Below, piece by piece: positions 18,386 through 26,758 of a stretch of 64,000 bases of DNA. Every line of letters begins with the position of its first letter. Position 1 is the first letter of the stretch. The DNA comes from Paenimyroides aestuarii (lineage in GTDB: Bacteria > Bacteroidota > Bacteroidia > Flavobacteriales > Flavobacteriaceae). The notes below the pieces were generated by a model. That model was not told where the DNA came from, searched no databases, and saw only the letters and a program-made list of their open reading frames with translations. The stretch is from NCBI RefSeq assembly GCF_024628805.1, contig NZ_CP102382.1:1984001-2048000 (forward strand). The letters run 5' to 3'. The position numbers were made by a program, and so were the translations under genes.

Positions 18386-19360
18386 TTAAAATAAATCGTC
18401 GGCAGTAATGCTTTTGTCGTGTTTGGTATAATCAACCGGACGTTTTGCAAAGAAATCGTCTAAACTGTTTGCAAAAATTTCTTCTTCAAACCAAATCATG
18501 GGCTGGTAAGCGTCATCGCTCACAAAAAACAATTTCTTTAAACCAATTTTTACCATGCTTTCATCTAAACGAAACTTCATAAAATTCAATAAATTGTTCT
18601 TAGAAATGGTTTCCAATTCGCCAAATTCAAAAATCCAATCCAGAATTTCACTTTCAATTTCGATTGATTCTTTTACAATTTGATTGATTTCTTCTACCGT
18701 GGCATCATCAAAATAATCGGGAAACTCTTCTTTTATTTTATTGATGATATAAATCCCGGCATTGGCATGAATTTGCTCGTCAACAGATGTCCATGCAATA
18801 ATATTACTTACATTTTTCATGGCACCTTTGAAGCGCGTAAACGATAAAATAATGGCAAATTGACTAAAAAGCGATACATTTTCAATTAAAATAGTAAATA
18901 AAATCAGTGATTTTAAGTAATCTTTCTTATCTTCTGCTTTGGAGTGTTTTAAAGCATTTGATAAATAATCGATGCGTTTTTTAATCACTGGAATCTGTAC
19001 CACGTTTTCAAAAGCATTGTTGTAACCCAAAACCTCTAACAAACGCGAATAAGCTTCAGAATGACGAAATTCGCACTCGGCAAACGTGCTCCCCAAACCA
19101 TTAAATTCTGGCTTTGGTAAATGGGTGTATAAATTACCCCAAAACGTTTTTACATTTACTTCGATCTGTGCAATTGCCAGCAAACTGCGCTTAACAATTT
19201 CTTGCTCGATAGGCGATAAATGTGAGTGGAAATCTTGAACATCGGCAGTAAAATCTACTTCGGAATGCACCCAAAACGATTTGTTAATCGCATTGGTAAA
19301 CTCTAAAATCTCTGGATATTCAAATGGTTTGTAATTAACACGTTTAGAAAAAATACTCAT
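18386..19360 (-). CDS. nrdB: Class I ribonucleoside-diphosphate reductase, beta subunit
   Basis: 324 residues with the ferritin-like diiron site: E67 (AQIEVNVKTFW), E97xxH100 (ECEFRHSEAY), E in LIENVSLFS, and DEQIHANAG with the last Glu/His ligands. The radical Tyr is present at position 104, seven residues after E97, so this looks like a tyrosyl-radical enzyme and not a Phe-type class Ic. It supplies the radical to NrdA and needs oxygen for assembly. It is the first gene of nrdBA, preceded by a leader of about 205 nt with a cobalamin riboswitch (19478-19550) and an inverted repeat next to the start codon. Regulation by B12 is inferred. Confidence 0.95.
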   Translation of the reverse strand: MSIFSKRVNYKPFEYPEILEFTNAINKSFWVHSEVDFTADVQDFHSHLSPIEQEIVKRSLLAIAQIEVNVKTFWGNLYTHLPKPEFNGLGSTFAECEFRHSEAYSRLLEVLGYNNAFENVVQIPVIKKRIDYLSNALKHSKAEDKKDYLKSLILFTILIENVSLFSQFAIILSFTRFKGAMKNVSNIIAWTSVDEQIHANAGIYIINKIKEEFPDYFDDATVEEINQIVKESIEIESEILDWIFEFGELETISKNNLLNFMKFRLDESMVKIGLKKLFFVSDDAYQPMIWFEEEIFANSLDDFFAKRPVDYTKHDKSITADDLF

Positions 19361-19369
19361 AACTTTTAA

Positions 19370-19423
19370 TTTTTATATGGAACAATAAAGAAGTAAATTT
19401 TATAGAAAACGTCCATATAAAAA
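19370..19423 (-). repeat. Perfect 11-bp inverted repeat between riboswitch and nrdB start
   Basis: TTTTTATATGG at 19370-19380 recurs inverted at 19413-19423, with a 32-nt loop. In the nrdBA mRNA the second arm ends 9 nt before the nrdB ATG. It could be the expression platform controlling ribosome access, or an alternative fold to the aptamer. Neither arm is followed by a T-run, so it is not a standard terminator. Confidence 0.6.
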
Positions 19424-19477
19424 GAAAGAGTTCTAGCCATTTACTTTTAGGTGCGAAAAGCAACGCTGTATTTTTAC

Positions 19478-19550
19478 GAGAGGTCTGACTCACAAGTATT
19501 ACTACTTATTTACAGTTGCGCAACAGTTCAAGGTTTTCACTTGATTCTCT
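19478..19550 (-). promoter_or_regulatory. Cobalamin riboswitch in the nrdBA leader
   Basis: On the minus strand the conserved order of a B12 aptamer is seen. GAGA (19549-19546) pairs with TCTC (19481-19478). Next is the TCAAG-TGAAAAC-CTTGA hairpin, matching the GTGAAAA-type core. Then comes CTGTTGCGCAACTGTAA, matching the CTGCCCCGCAACTGTAA signature. An AAGTA-GTAA-TACTT hairpin follows (19507-19494), then GTGAGTCAGACCTC, a B12-box variant. Downstream GTTGC (19464-19460) can pair with GCAAC in the loop, as in the kissing interaction of this class. It lies in the leader of the oxygen-dependent reductase and divergent from the B12-dependent nrdJ. B12 should reduce nrdBA expression; this is inferred from the family. 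Confidence 0.85.
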
Positions 19551-19573
19551 ATAAATTGTAAAAATAGTTATGC

Positions 19574-19581
19574 CAAAAATA
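19574..19581 (-). promoter_or_regulatory. -7 element for the riboswitch-nrdBA transcript
   Basis: TATTTTTG on the minus strand is a perfect TAnnTTTG, about 24 bp upstream of the aptamer; it would give a leader of roughly 205 nt. No -33 TTG is clear. Confidence 0.5.
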
Positions 19582-19961
19582 CTTTATTAAATGCTATTTT
19601 GTATGTTTTTTAACCATTAAGTTATGAACAATTTTTGTTAATATTGTTAGTTGTTTGATTAGCAATGGTTTTCAATTATGAAAATTAATACTTAATTTTT
19701 GTTTTCAAAATTTGTAAACTTTTTTAATTTTTATTTTTGTTAGTATATTGATATATAATTTGTTGAAGTGTTTTTTTTGTCAACTTTTATATTTTTTGAA
19801 TTATAAACACTTGTTGATAACTTTTCATCTTTTTTTTAAATATTTTAATTTTGTAATATAAAAGTTTGTATTTTTATGGTTCGAACAATTGATGTAAAAA
19901 TAGAATTTACTTCCTTGTTTTTGAAGAGATTAAACAGAGAGAAAAATTTAAAAAATATACT
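19582..19961. other. Very AT-rich intergenic region between divergent nrdBA and nrdJ
   Basis: No credible coding frame is present. It is almost entirely A and T, with long T-runs. The plus strand should hold the nrdJ promoter. I see no second aptamer, and no NrdR-type box that I can support. Confidence 0.7.
19846..19853 (+). promoter_or_regulatory. Candidate -7 element of nrdJ
   Basis: TAATTTTG matches TAnnTTTG, 108 bp upstream of the nrdJ ATG, implying a leader of about 100 nt. In such AT-rich DNA a chance match is quite possible. Confidence 0.35.
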
Positions 19962-22529
19962 ATGGAATTAGCACCAGACGTTTTAGAGGCAAAAAAAACG
20001 TACACTAATGAAGAAGCAGTAAAAGCTTCAACAGCATACTTTAAGGGCGATGTATTGGCAGCAACTGTTTTTGTGAATAAATATGCATTGAAAGATTCGC
20101 AGGGGAATATCTATGAAAAAACACCTGATGATATGCATCGCCGTATTGCATCAGAAATTGCTCGTGTAGAGGCAAAATATGCCAACCCAATGAGCGAAGA
20201 ACAAGTTTTTGACTTAATTAAGAATTTTACCTATATCATTCCGCAAGGAAGTCCAATGACGGGTATTGGAAATCCGTTTCAAATTGCTTCCTTATCAAAC
20301 TGTTTCGTGATCGGAAACAATGGGCAAAGCGATTCGTATGGCGGTATTATGAAAATTGATCAAGAGCAAGTACAACTAATGAAGCGTCGCGGTGGAGTAG
20401 GGCATGATTTGTCACACATTCGTCCAAAAGGTTCTCCAGTGAAAAATTCTGCTTTAACATCTACAGGTTTGGTTCCTTTTATGGAGCGTTTTTCCAACTC
20501 AACCCGCGAAGTAGCCCAAGATGGTCGTCGTGGAGCATTAATGCTTTCGGTATCGGTGAATCATCCCGATGCAGAAGGTTTTATTGATGCGAAACTAGAA
20601 CAGGGAAAAGTAACCGGTGCAAATGTTTCTGTTCGAATTGACGATGCATTTATGAAAGCTGTTCAAAACAATGAAGTTTATACCCAAAAATATCCGATTT
20701 TCTCACAAAATCCAAAGTTTTCTAAAGAATTGAATGCTGCAGAATTGTGGAAAAAAATCGTACACAACGCATGGAAATCTGCCGAACCAGGGATTCTGTT
20801 CTGGGACACCATCATCAACGAATCATTGCCAGATTGTTATGCCGATTTAGGTTACAAGACATTATCAACAAATCCATGTGGTGAAATTCCTTTGTGTGCT
20901 TACGATTCGTGTCGTTTGTTGGCAATCAATTTGTTCTCGTATGTAGTGAATCCTTTTACTGCAGAAGCGTATTTCGATTTTGAATTGTTCAAAAAACACG
21001 TAGCAATTGCACAGCGAATGATGGATGATATTATTGATTTAGAATTAGAAAAAATCGATGCTATCATTGAAAAAATCGACGAAGATCCAGAAGAAGCAGA
21101 AGTAAAACGCATTGAAAGAAATTTGTGGATTGAAATTCGCAAAAAAGCAGAAGAAGGCCGCAGAACAGGAGTGGGAATTACCGCAGAAGGCGATATGTTG
21201 GCTGCATTAGGTATTCGCTATGGCTCTAAAGAAGGAAACGAATTCTCTGTAAACCTACATAAAACATTGGCTTTAGCAGCATATCGTTCATCAGTAGAAA
21301 TGGCGAAAGAGCGTGGTGCTTTTGCAATTTACGATGCAAAACGCGAATTAAACAACCCATTTGCGCTGCGTATTAAAGAAAACGACCCAGAATTGTATAA
21401 CGATATGCAAGAATATGGACGTAGAAATATTGCCTTATTAACCATTGCGCCAACAGGTTCCACATCGATCTTGTCGCAAACCACATCGGGTATAGAGCCA
21501 GTTTTCTTACCAGTTTATAAACGCCGTAGAAAAGTAAATCCAAACGATAAAGATGTTCGTGTTGATTTTGTAGATGAAGTAGGAGATTCTTGGGAAGAAT
21601 ATGTGGTGTTTCACCATAAATTTAAAATGTGGATGGAAGTAAACGGTATAGATACCGATAAAAATTACACACAAGAAGAAATCAACGTTTTAATTGAAAA
21701 ATCACCTTATTACAAAGCCACTTCAAACGATGTAGATTATATTAGTAAAGTAGAAATGCAAGGTGCTATTCAAAAATGGGTAGATCACTCTATTTCTGTA
21801 ACCATTAATGTACCAAATGATGTAACCGAAGAATTGGTAGGTCAATTGTATATGAAAGCTTGGGAAGTAGGTTGTAAAGGGGTAACAGTATATCGCGACG
21901 GTTCTCGTTCAGGTGTATTGATTTCAAACGACAAAAAAGAAGAAAAGAAAACCGAAACGGCAGCAGAAAACGAAGTTTCGTTCCCAACAAAACGTCCACA
22001 AATTTTAGAAGCAGATGTAGTTCGTTTTCAAAACAACAAAGAAAAATGGATTGCATTTATTGGTAAAATAGACAACCATCCCTACGAAATTTTCACAGGT
22101 TTAGCCGATGATGAAGATGGAATCTTAATTCCGCGTTGGGTAAACAATGGGTTTATTATTAAAAACCGCGATGAAAACGGAAACTCTCGATATGATTTTC
22201 AATATGTAAACCAACGTGGTTATAAAACAACAATTGAAGGATTATCTTATCGATTTGACCCTGTTTTCTGGAACTATGCAAAATTAATTTCGGGTACCTT
22301 ACGCCACGGAATGAAAATTGAAAACGTAGTAGATTTAATCAACTCATTACAGTTAGATAACGAATCAATCAACACATGGAAAAACGGAGTGGCACGCGCA
22401 TTAAAACGCTTTGTGCCAGACGGAACCGAAGCCAACGGACAGAAATGCAGCAACTGTAATTCCACCAACTTAATGTATCAAGAAGGTTGCTTAACATGTA
22501 AAGACTGCGGATCTTCTAAATGTGGGTAA
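19962..22529 (+). CDS. nrdJ: Class II (adenosylcobalamin-dependent) ribonucleotide reductase
   Basis: 855 residues. The N-terminal catalytic barrel has redox Cys C114 (SLSNCFVIG), RRGGVGHDLSHIRPKGSPV, the radical-site triad N304-P-C306-G-E308 (NPCGEIPLC), the second redox Cys C317 (DSCRLLAINL) and the phosphate-binding APTGSTSIL. The C-terminus has an extra domain and a Cys-rich zinc ribbon (CSNCNSTN ... CLTCKDCGSSKCG) likely used for reductant transfer. No radical-generating partner is needed because adenosylcobalamin makes the radical, so it works with or without oxygen. It is divergent from nrdBA, whose mRNA carries a B12 riboswitch. Class II identity rests on these motifs and length; a class I alpha subunit is excluded by the HDLSHIRPKG pattern and the C-terminal ribbon. 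Confidence 0.93.
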   Translation: MELAPDVLEAKKTYTNEEAVKASTAYFKGDVLAATVFVNKYALKDSQGNIYEKTPDDMHRRIASEIARVEAKYANPMSEEQVFDLIKNFTYIIPQGSPMTGIGNPFQIASLSNCFVIGNNGQSDSYGGIMKIDQEQVQLMKRRGGVGHDLSHIRPKGSPVKNSALTSTGLVPFMERFSNSTREVAQDGRRGALMLSVSVNHPDAEGFIDAKLEQGKVTGANVSVRIDDAFMKAVQNNEVYTQKYPIFSQNPKFSKELNAAELWKKIVHNAWKSAEPGILFWDTIINESLPDCYADLGYKTLSTNPCGEIPLCAYDSCRLLAINLFSYVVNPFTAEAYFDFELFKKHVAIAQRMMDDIIDLELEKIDAIIEKIDEDPEEAEVKRIERNLWIEIRKKAEEGRRTGVGITAEGDMLAALGIRYGSKEGNEFSVNLHKTLALAAYRSSVEMAKERGAFAIYDAKRELNNPFALRIKENDPELYNDMQEYGRRNIALLTIAPTGSTSILSQTTSGIEPVFLPVYKRRRKVNPNDKDVRVDFVDEVGDSWEEYVVFHHKFKMWMEVNGIDTDKNYTQEEINVLIEKSPYYKATSNDVDYISKVEMQGAIQKWVDHSISVTINVPNDVTEELVGQLYMKAWEVGCKGVTVYRDGSRSGVLISNDKKEEKKTETAAENEVSFPTKRPQILEADVVRFQNNKEKWIAFIGKIDNHPYEIFTGLADDEDGILIPRWVNNGFIIKNRDENGNSRYDFQYVNQRGYKTTIEGLSYRFDPVFWNYAKLISGTLRHGMKIENVVDLINSLQLDNESINTWKNGVARALKRFVPDGTEANGQKCSNCNSTNLMYQEGCLTCKDCGSSKCG

Positions 22530-22541
22530 TCATTCAATAAT

Positions 22542-22571
22542 AAAAAAAGGAGCTTTATAGTTCCTTTTTTT
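22542..22571 (+). terminator. Terminator of nrdJ
   Basis: An AAAAAAAGGA / TCCTTTTTTT stem with an inner CT/AG pair ends in seven T, 12 bp after the nrdJ stop. Confidence 0.75.
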
Positions 22572-22590
22572 GTATATTTAAACAAAAACC

Positions 22591-23109
22591 ATGAAAAAAT
22601 GTTTACTTCTTAGTACCCTCTTTTTAGGCTTAAATATTTATGCACAAAAAGAATGTGATGCTTTCAAATTAGAAAATGCAACTTTAACAACCGAAAACCA
22701 ATATTTAAAGAAGATACTCGATATCAATAAGCCAATCGTAGAAGTTGAAAAAGACAATTTGCTTTTTCAAATTACAGATATTAAAGGAAATTCTAAAGAT
22801 AAAAACATACAAATCACGTTTTTAGTAGCAACTAAAACCGAATATTTAAGCTTATATTTAAAAGATTTTTCAATAATTGATTTAGAAGGAAATGAATACA
22901 AAGTAGATTTCATAAAATCAAGCAGTGCCAATACAGAATTGTCACAAAATGTACCATTGAAACTAACATTTTTGTTCAATGATATAAAAAACCAACCTCT
23001 TTTCTTAAAACTTCTAAAATTTAAAGTAGTTTCTAAAACAAAGAAATATGCAGTAAACGGCTTTAATTCAAATTTTGAATTTCGCGATTTAAAAGTTAGA
23101 TGGAATTAA
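22591..23109 (+). CDS. Hypothetical secreted protein, 172 residues
   Basis: It starts with a signal peptide (MKKCLLLSTLFLGLNIYAQ). A short helical stretch of about 25 residues follows (FKLENATLTTENQYLKKIL, coiled-coil-like), then a probable all-beta domain with alternating hydrophobic residues (IQITFLVATKTEYLSLYL, LKLTFLFNDI). I do not recognise the family; small periplasmic proteins with this helix-then-beta-sandwich look are common in Flavobacteriaceae. It lies alone between the nrdJ terminator and prfA. Confidence 0.65.
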   Translation: MKKCLLLSTLFLGLNIYAQKECDAFKLENATLTTENQYLKKILDINKPIVEVEKDNLLFQITDIKGNSKDKNIQITFLVATKTEYLSLYLKDFSIIDLEGNEYKVDFIKSSSANTELSQNVPLKLTFLFNDIKNQPLFLKLLKFKVVSKTKKYAVNGFNSNFEFRDLKVRWN

Positions 23110-23165
23110 CAGAAATTTCGCATAATATTTCATAAAGTCAATGCCTTTTGCATTCGCTTTTTTCG

Positions 23166-23173
23166 TAAATTTG
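23166..23173 (+). promoter_or_regulatory. -7 element of prfA
   Basis: TAAATTTG is a perfect TAnnTTTG, 21 bp before the paired ATG codons at 23195/23198. A TTTG 15 bp upstream (23147-23150) is a possible but closely spaced -33 box. The element lies inside the longer frame and argues for the internal start. Confidence 0.6.
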
Positions 23174-23197
23174 CAAACTGAAAATGTTCAATTTATG

Positions 23198-24271
23198 ATG
23201 TTAGATCGTTTACAATATGTAAAACAACGTTATGATGAGGTTTCTGACTTGATTATTCAACCAGATGTTATCGCCGATCAAAAACGTTATGTACAATTAA
23301 ACAAAGAATACAAAGACTTAAAAGCCTTGGTTGAAAAACGCGAGGAATATATAAACGTAGTAGGAAATATCGACGAAGCCAAAGAAATCATTGCCGATGG
23401 CAGCGATGCCGAAATGGTTGAAATGGCAAAAATGCAGTTAGACGAAGCCCAAACACGCTTACCCGAACTAGAAGAAGAAATCAAGTTTATGCTGATTCCA
23501 AAAGATCCGGAAGACGCTAAAAACGTGATGGTTGAAATCCGTGCAGGAACAGGTGGTGATGAAGCATCTATCTTTGCCGGCGATTTATTCCGTATGTACA
23601 CCAAATATTGCGAAAACAAAGGCTGGAGAACATCGGTTGTAGATTTAAACGAAGGAACATCGGGCGGTTTCAAAGAGGTTATTTTCGAAGTAACCGGCGA
23701 AGACGTTTACGGAACCTTAAAGTTCGAAGCAGGCGTTCACCGTGTGCAACGTGTACCGCAAACCGAAACCCAAGGCCGCGTGCACACATCGGCAGCAACG
23801 GTTATGGTTCTACCCGAAGCCGAAGAGTTCGACGTGCAAATTGATATGAACGATGTGCGTATCGATTTCTTTTGTTCATCAGGCCCCGGAGGTCAGTCGG
23901 TAAATACCACAAAATCAGCTGTTCGTATGACCCACATTCCTACAGGTTTGGTAGCGCAATGCCAAGACGAGAAATCGCAACACAAAAACAAAGACAAAGC
24001 TTTAACCGTTTTGCGCTCCCGTTTATACGAAATGGAATTAGCCAAAAAGCAAGAAGAAGACGCGAAAAAACGTAATTCCCAAGTATCATCAGGCGACCGT
24101 TCCGCTAAAATTCGCACCTACAACTATCCGCAAGGGCGTGTTACCGACCACCGTATCGGTTTAACCATCTACGATTTAGACGGTGTGATGAACGGAAACA
24201 TTCAAAAAGTTATCGATGAACTGCAACTTGTAGCAAACACCGAAAAGTTAAAAGAATCAGAAGTATTTTAA
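23198..24271 (+). CDS. prfA: Peptide chain release factor 1
   Basis: 357 residues from [15 protein letters not shown], the usual RF1 start; an ATG one codon earlier is equally possible. It contains the N-terminal helical domain, [18 protein letters not shown], the codon-recognition domain, and the GGQ motif at residues 231-233 ([20 protein letters not shown]), which hydrolyses peptidyl-tRNA. It terminates translation at UAA and UAG in the ribosome. RF1 is preferred over RF2 because the gene is in one uninterrupted frame with RF1-type length and N-terminus. pyrF follows after a terminator, so the two are probably separately transcribed. Confidence 0.96.
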   Translation: MLDRLQYVKQRYDEVSDLIIQPDVIADQKRYVQLNKEYKDLKALVEKREEYINVVGNIDEAKEIIADGSDAEMVEMAKMQLDEAQTRLPELEEEIKFMLIPKDPEDAKNVMVEIRAGTGGDEASIFAGDLFRMYTKYCENKGWRTSVVDLNEGTSGGFKEVIFEVTGEDVYGTLKFEAGVHRVQRVPQTETQGRVHTSAATVMVLPEAEEFDVQIDMNDVRIDFFCSSGPGGQSVNTTKSAVRMTHIPTGLVAQCQDEKSQHKNKDKALTVLRSRLYEMELAKKQEEDAKKRNSQVSSGDRSAKIRTYNYPQGRVTDHRIGLTIYDLDGVMNGNIQKVIDELQLVANTEKLKESEVF

Positions 24272-24286
24272 TTTACTATATTTGTA

Positions 24287-24312
24287 AGCCTCTATCAAAG
24301 AGGCTTTTTTTC
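24287..24312 (+). terminator. Terminator of prfA
   Basis: AGCCTCT / AGAGGCT, a 7-bp stem with an ATCAA loop, followed by eight T. Confidence 0.85.
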
Positions 24313-24350
24313 TATTATAAAGCATAAACATTAGGCAATTTTTTCACATC

Positions 24351-24407
24351 GTCCCGCTTTCGTTCATAGCTTTGTTCCACAAAGGCTAATCCACTCAATC
24401 GGGGCTA
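24351..24407. repeat. Possible dispersed intergenic palindromic element
   Basis: CCCG (24353-24356) pairs with CGGG (24400-24403), enclosing an inner hairpin CTTTG-TTCCA-CAAAG (24370-24384). It is GC-richer than its surroundings and lies between the prfA terminator and pyrF. The pattern resembles intergenic repeats I associate with Flavobacteriaceae, but there is only this copy in the window. A TAGCTTTG inside it (24367-24374) also matches the -7 consensus. Confidence 0.4.
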
Positions 24408-24445
24408 AAACCAAACATTTTGCCTATTTTTAAAGTTTCAATAAA

Positions 24446-25264
24446 ATGACAACAAAACAACTTTACGAGCAAATTCAGCAAAAAAAGTCATTCCTTTGTA
24501 TTGGTTTAGATGTAGATTTAACCAAAATTCCACATCATTTATTAGCCACCGACGATCCCATTTTCGAATTCAACAAAGCCATCATCGATGCCACACACGA
24601 TTTATGTGTATCCTATAAACCCAACACCGCTTTCTATGAAGCCTACGGATTAAAAGGTTGGCAATCGTTAGAAAAAACAATCAACTACATCAACGAAAAC
24701 TATCCCGATATTTTCACCATTGCCGATGCAAAACGTGGCGATATTGGCAACACTTCCACCATGTATGCCAAAGCTTTTCTAGAAGATTTAAACTTTGATT
24801 CAGTAACCGTTGCCCCCTACATGGGCAAAGATTCCGTAGAGCCTTTTTTGGCATTTGAAAACAAGCATACCATTTTGCTGGCTCTTACATCAAACGAAGG
24901 TGCATTTGATTTCCAAACCAAAGAAATAAACGAGAAACCATTGTATCAAACCATATTAGAAACATCAAAGAACTATAAAAACAGCCAAAATTTAATGTAT
25001 GTAGTTGGTGCAACAAAAGCCGATTATTTCAAAGAAATCAGAGCCATTGTTCCCGATGCATTTTTATTAGTTCCCGGCGTAGGTGCACAAGGAGGTAGTT
25101 TAGTAGATGTGTGCAAATTTGGAATGAACAAGCAAGTTGGCTTGTTAATCAATTCATCGCGCGGAATTATCTATGCATCAAATCAACAAGATTTTGCCGA
25201 AGCAGCCCGAACCGAAGCATTGAAATTGCAAAAAGCCATGGAAATAATTTTAGAACAAAACTAA
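24446..25264 (+). CDS. pyrF: Orotidine 5'-phosphate decarboxylase
   Basis: 272 residues, the long (type 2) form of PyrF. Active-site residues are seen in [14 protein letters not shown] near the N-terminus and in [18 protein letters not shown] (catalytic Lys/Asp), with a late phosphate-binding [10 protein letters not shown] and [11 protein letters not shown]. It makes UMP from OMP, the last step of pyrimidine synthesis. Its stop codon is separated by one base from the start of the BtuF-like gene, so the two are almost certainly co-transcribed. Confidence 0.95.
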   Translation: MTTKQLYEQIQQKKSFLCIGLDVDLTKIPHHLLATDDPIFEFNKAIIDATHDLCVSYKPNTAFYEAYGLKGWQSLEKTINYINENYPDIFTIADAKRGDIGNTSTMYAKAFLEDLNFDSVTVAPYMGKDSVEPFLAFENKHTILLALTSNEGAFDFQTKEINEKPLYQTILETSKNYKNSQNLMYVVGATKADYFKEIRAIVPDAFLLVPGVGAQGGSLVDVCKFGMNKQVGLLINSSRGIIYASNQQDFAEAARTEALKLQKAMEIILEQN

Positions 25265-25265
25265 A

Positions 25266-26069
25266 ATGATTACAATAACCGACGATTTAGGAACCATACA
25301 CCACTTTGAAGTAACTCCCAAACGAATCATTTCATTAGTGCCATCACTCACCGAAACCTTGTATGAATTGGGATTAGAAGACCAAATTATTGGAATAACG
25401 AAGTTCTGTGTGCATCCATATCATTTAAAATCGGTAAAAATAAATGTGGGCGGAACAAAAAAAGTACATATCGAAAAAATAAAAGCACTAAATCCTGATG
25501 TAATCATTGCCAATAAAGAAGAAAATACATTGGAAATAGTGAATAGCTTAAAAGAAATTTGCCCTGTTTTTGTAACCGATATTGTAACAGTTGATGATAC
25601 ATTGAAAACAATTACCGATTTTGGACAGCTTTTTAAACGAACTACCGATGCCAAAAAGTGGATGGAAAAAATACAGTTTGCCCATGCCGATTTTGAACGT
25701 TTTATGGAAACGAAGCAATGGCAAAAAGCAGCGTATTTAATTTGGCGCGAACCTTATATGGCGGCAGGAAGCGAAACATTTATAAACGAAATGCTGAAAC
25801 TGAACAAATTTGAAAATATTTACGAACAATTTGAGGGGCGATACCCTGAAGTAGAAATAAGAAAAATGCGTATTCAAGGCGATCCAGAATTGGTTTTGCT
25901 TTCCTCAGAGCCTTATCCTTTTAAAGAAGAGCATGCATTTGAAATTGGAAGAGCCACACATCACGCAAAAACCATATTCGTTGATGGTGAAATGTTTTCT
26001 TGGTATGGCACACGTTTGTTTAAAGCTTTTCAATATTTTAAAGCCTTACAAAACCGTATCGCAGAATAA
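25266..26069 (+). CDS. BtuF-like periplasmic-binding-fold protein without signal peptide
   Basis: 267 residues with the class III (helical-backbone) substrate-binding fold of cobalamin and Fe-siderophore ABC transporters: RIISLVPSLTETLYELGLEDQIIGIT at 20-45, NVGGTKKVHIEKIKALNPDVIIANKEEN at 60-88, YLIWREPYMAAGSETFINEML near 160, and VLLSSEPYPFKEEH near 205. Unlike transport-linked BtuF it starts directly with MITITDDLGTIHHFEV and has no signal peptide or lipobox, so it should be cytoplasmic. No ABC permease or ATPase is next to it. Its ligand is unknown; cobalamin, heme or another metal chelate are candidates. It is translationally close-coupled to pyrF. Confidence 0.8.
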   Translation: MITITDDLGTIHHFEVTPKRIISLVPSLTETLYELGLEDQIIGITKFCVHPYHLKSVKINVGGTKKVHIEKIKALNPDVIIANKEENTLEIVNSLKEICPVFVTDIVTVDDTLKTITDFGQLFKRTTDAKKWMEKIQFAHADFERFMETKQWQKAAYLIWREPYMAAGSETFINEMLKLNKFENIYEQFEGRYPEVEIRKMRIQGDPELVLLSSEPYPFKEEHAFEIGRATHHAKTIFVDGEMFSWYGTRLFKAFQYFKALQNRIAE

Positions 26070-26074
26070 AAGAA

Positions 26075-26097
26075 ACTGAATCCGAAATGGATTCAGT
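26075..26097. terminator. Hairpin between convergent BtuF-like and lipocalin genes
   Basis: ACTGAATCC / GGATTCAGT, a perfect 9-bp stem with a GAAAT loop. It is not followed by a clear T-run on either strand, so terminator strength is uncertain. Confidence 0.55.
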
Positions 26098-26103
26098 ATA
26101 TGC

Positions 26104-26640
26104 TTAATCATGTTCCGGCCAAACTAATTTATCGGTATTGTATCCAAAACTTTGCGCTTTTAAAACAAAATATTGCCTGATAACATCTGGAATTGTTTTT
26201 TCGCGAGACAAAATCCACATATAATCGGTATTGCGTCCAAAAACCAACGCATACTGATAATCGCTTGTAATTTCAACCACGTTGTATTCATCATAGAATG
26301 GTCCCCAGAATGATACTTTTAAAGCACCTGTATTCTTTTTTGCAGGTTTTGCTTTTCCTTCAGCAACTTCCCATTCCTCTTTAATGTAATTCCACCCTTG
26401 GTTTACCACTTTGATGGAATGATCTTTATTTAAACTGTAGTGGGCAGTGGTATTGTTCAAGTTTTTTTCATGACGAAAATCTAGTCGGGCAATTTCGTAC
26501 CATCTACCCAAATATCGATTCAAGTCAAACGGGGTCACCACCGTAATATCACTTTTTTTCTTTTTATTTTTGAGCGCCAAATAAGCAATAGATCCAATGC
26601 CTAAGGCACCTGCTGTGAGTAAAACATTCTTTTTTTGCAT
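26104..26640 (-). CDS. Lipocalin family protein (Blc-like)
   Basis: 178 residues from MQKKNVLLTAGALG; the longer frame overlaps the divergent promoter and is rejected. An N-terminal hydrophobic helix (about 5-24) gives a membrane anchor or uncleaved signal. The lipocalin signature is FDLNRYLGRWYEIARLDFRHEKNL (the GxW motif, read in two parts: NRYLGRWYEIARLD and FRHEKNL), with later NQGWNYIKEEW, LKVSFWGPFYDEYNVVEI and YMWILSRE. Bacterial Blc-like lipocalins bind fatty acids or lysophospholipids in the envelope. No Cys lipobox is present, unlike E. coli Blc. It is a single gene, divergent from the DUF202 operon. Confidence 0.88.
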   Translation of the reverse strand: MQKKNVLLTAGALGIGSIAYLALKNKKKKSDITVVTPFDLNRYLGRWYEIARLDFRHEKNLNNTTAHYSLNKDHSIKVVNQGWNYIKEEWEVAEGKAKPAKKNTGALKVSFWGPFYDEYNVVEITSDYQYALVFGRNTDYMWILSREKTIPDVIRQYFVLKAQSFGYNTDKLVWPEHD

Positions 26641-26736
26641 AACTTTTTCTTTTAAAAGTACAAATAAAAAACGCCAAATCAAAATATTGTTTTGAAATTG
26701 AGCTGATAGGTTACGGCTTTTTCCTTCAAAAAAACA

Positions 26737-26744
26737 TAAATTTG
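26737..26744 (+). promoter_or_regulatory. -7 element of the DUF202-FKBP operon
   Basis: TAAATTTG, a perfect TAnnTTTG, 14 bp before the ATG at 26759; the transcript would have a very short leader. Confidence 0.6.
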
Positions 26745-26758
26745 TACAAAATCGAAAC

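Noticed and set aside
19561..19961. A second riboswitch on the nrdJ side
   Set aside because: No B12-box or other aptamer signature is visible on the plus strand; only AT-rich sequence.
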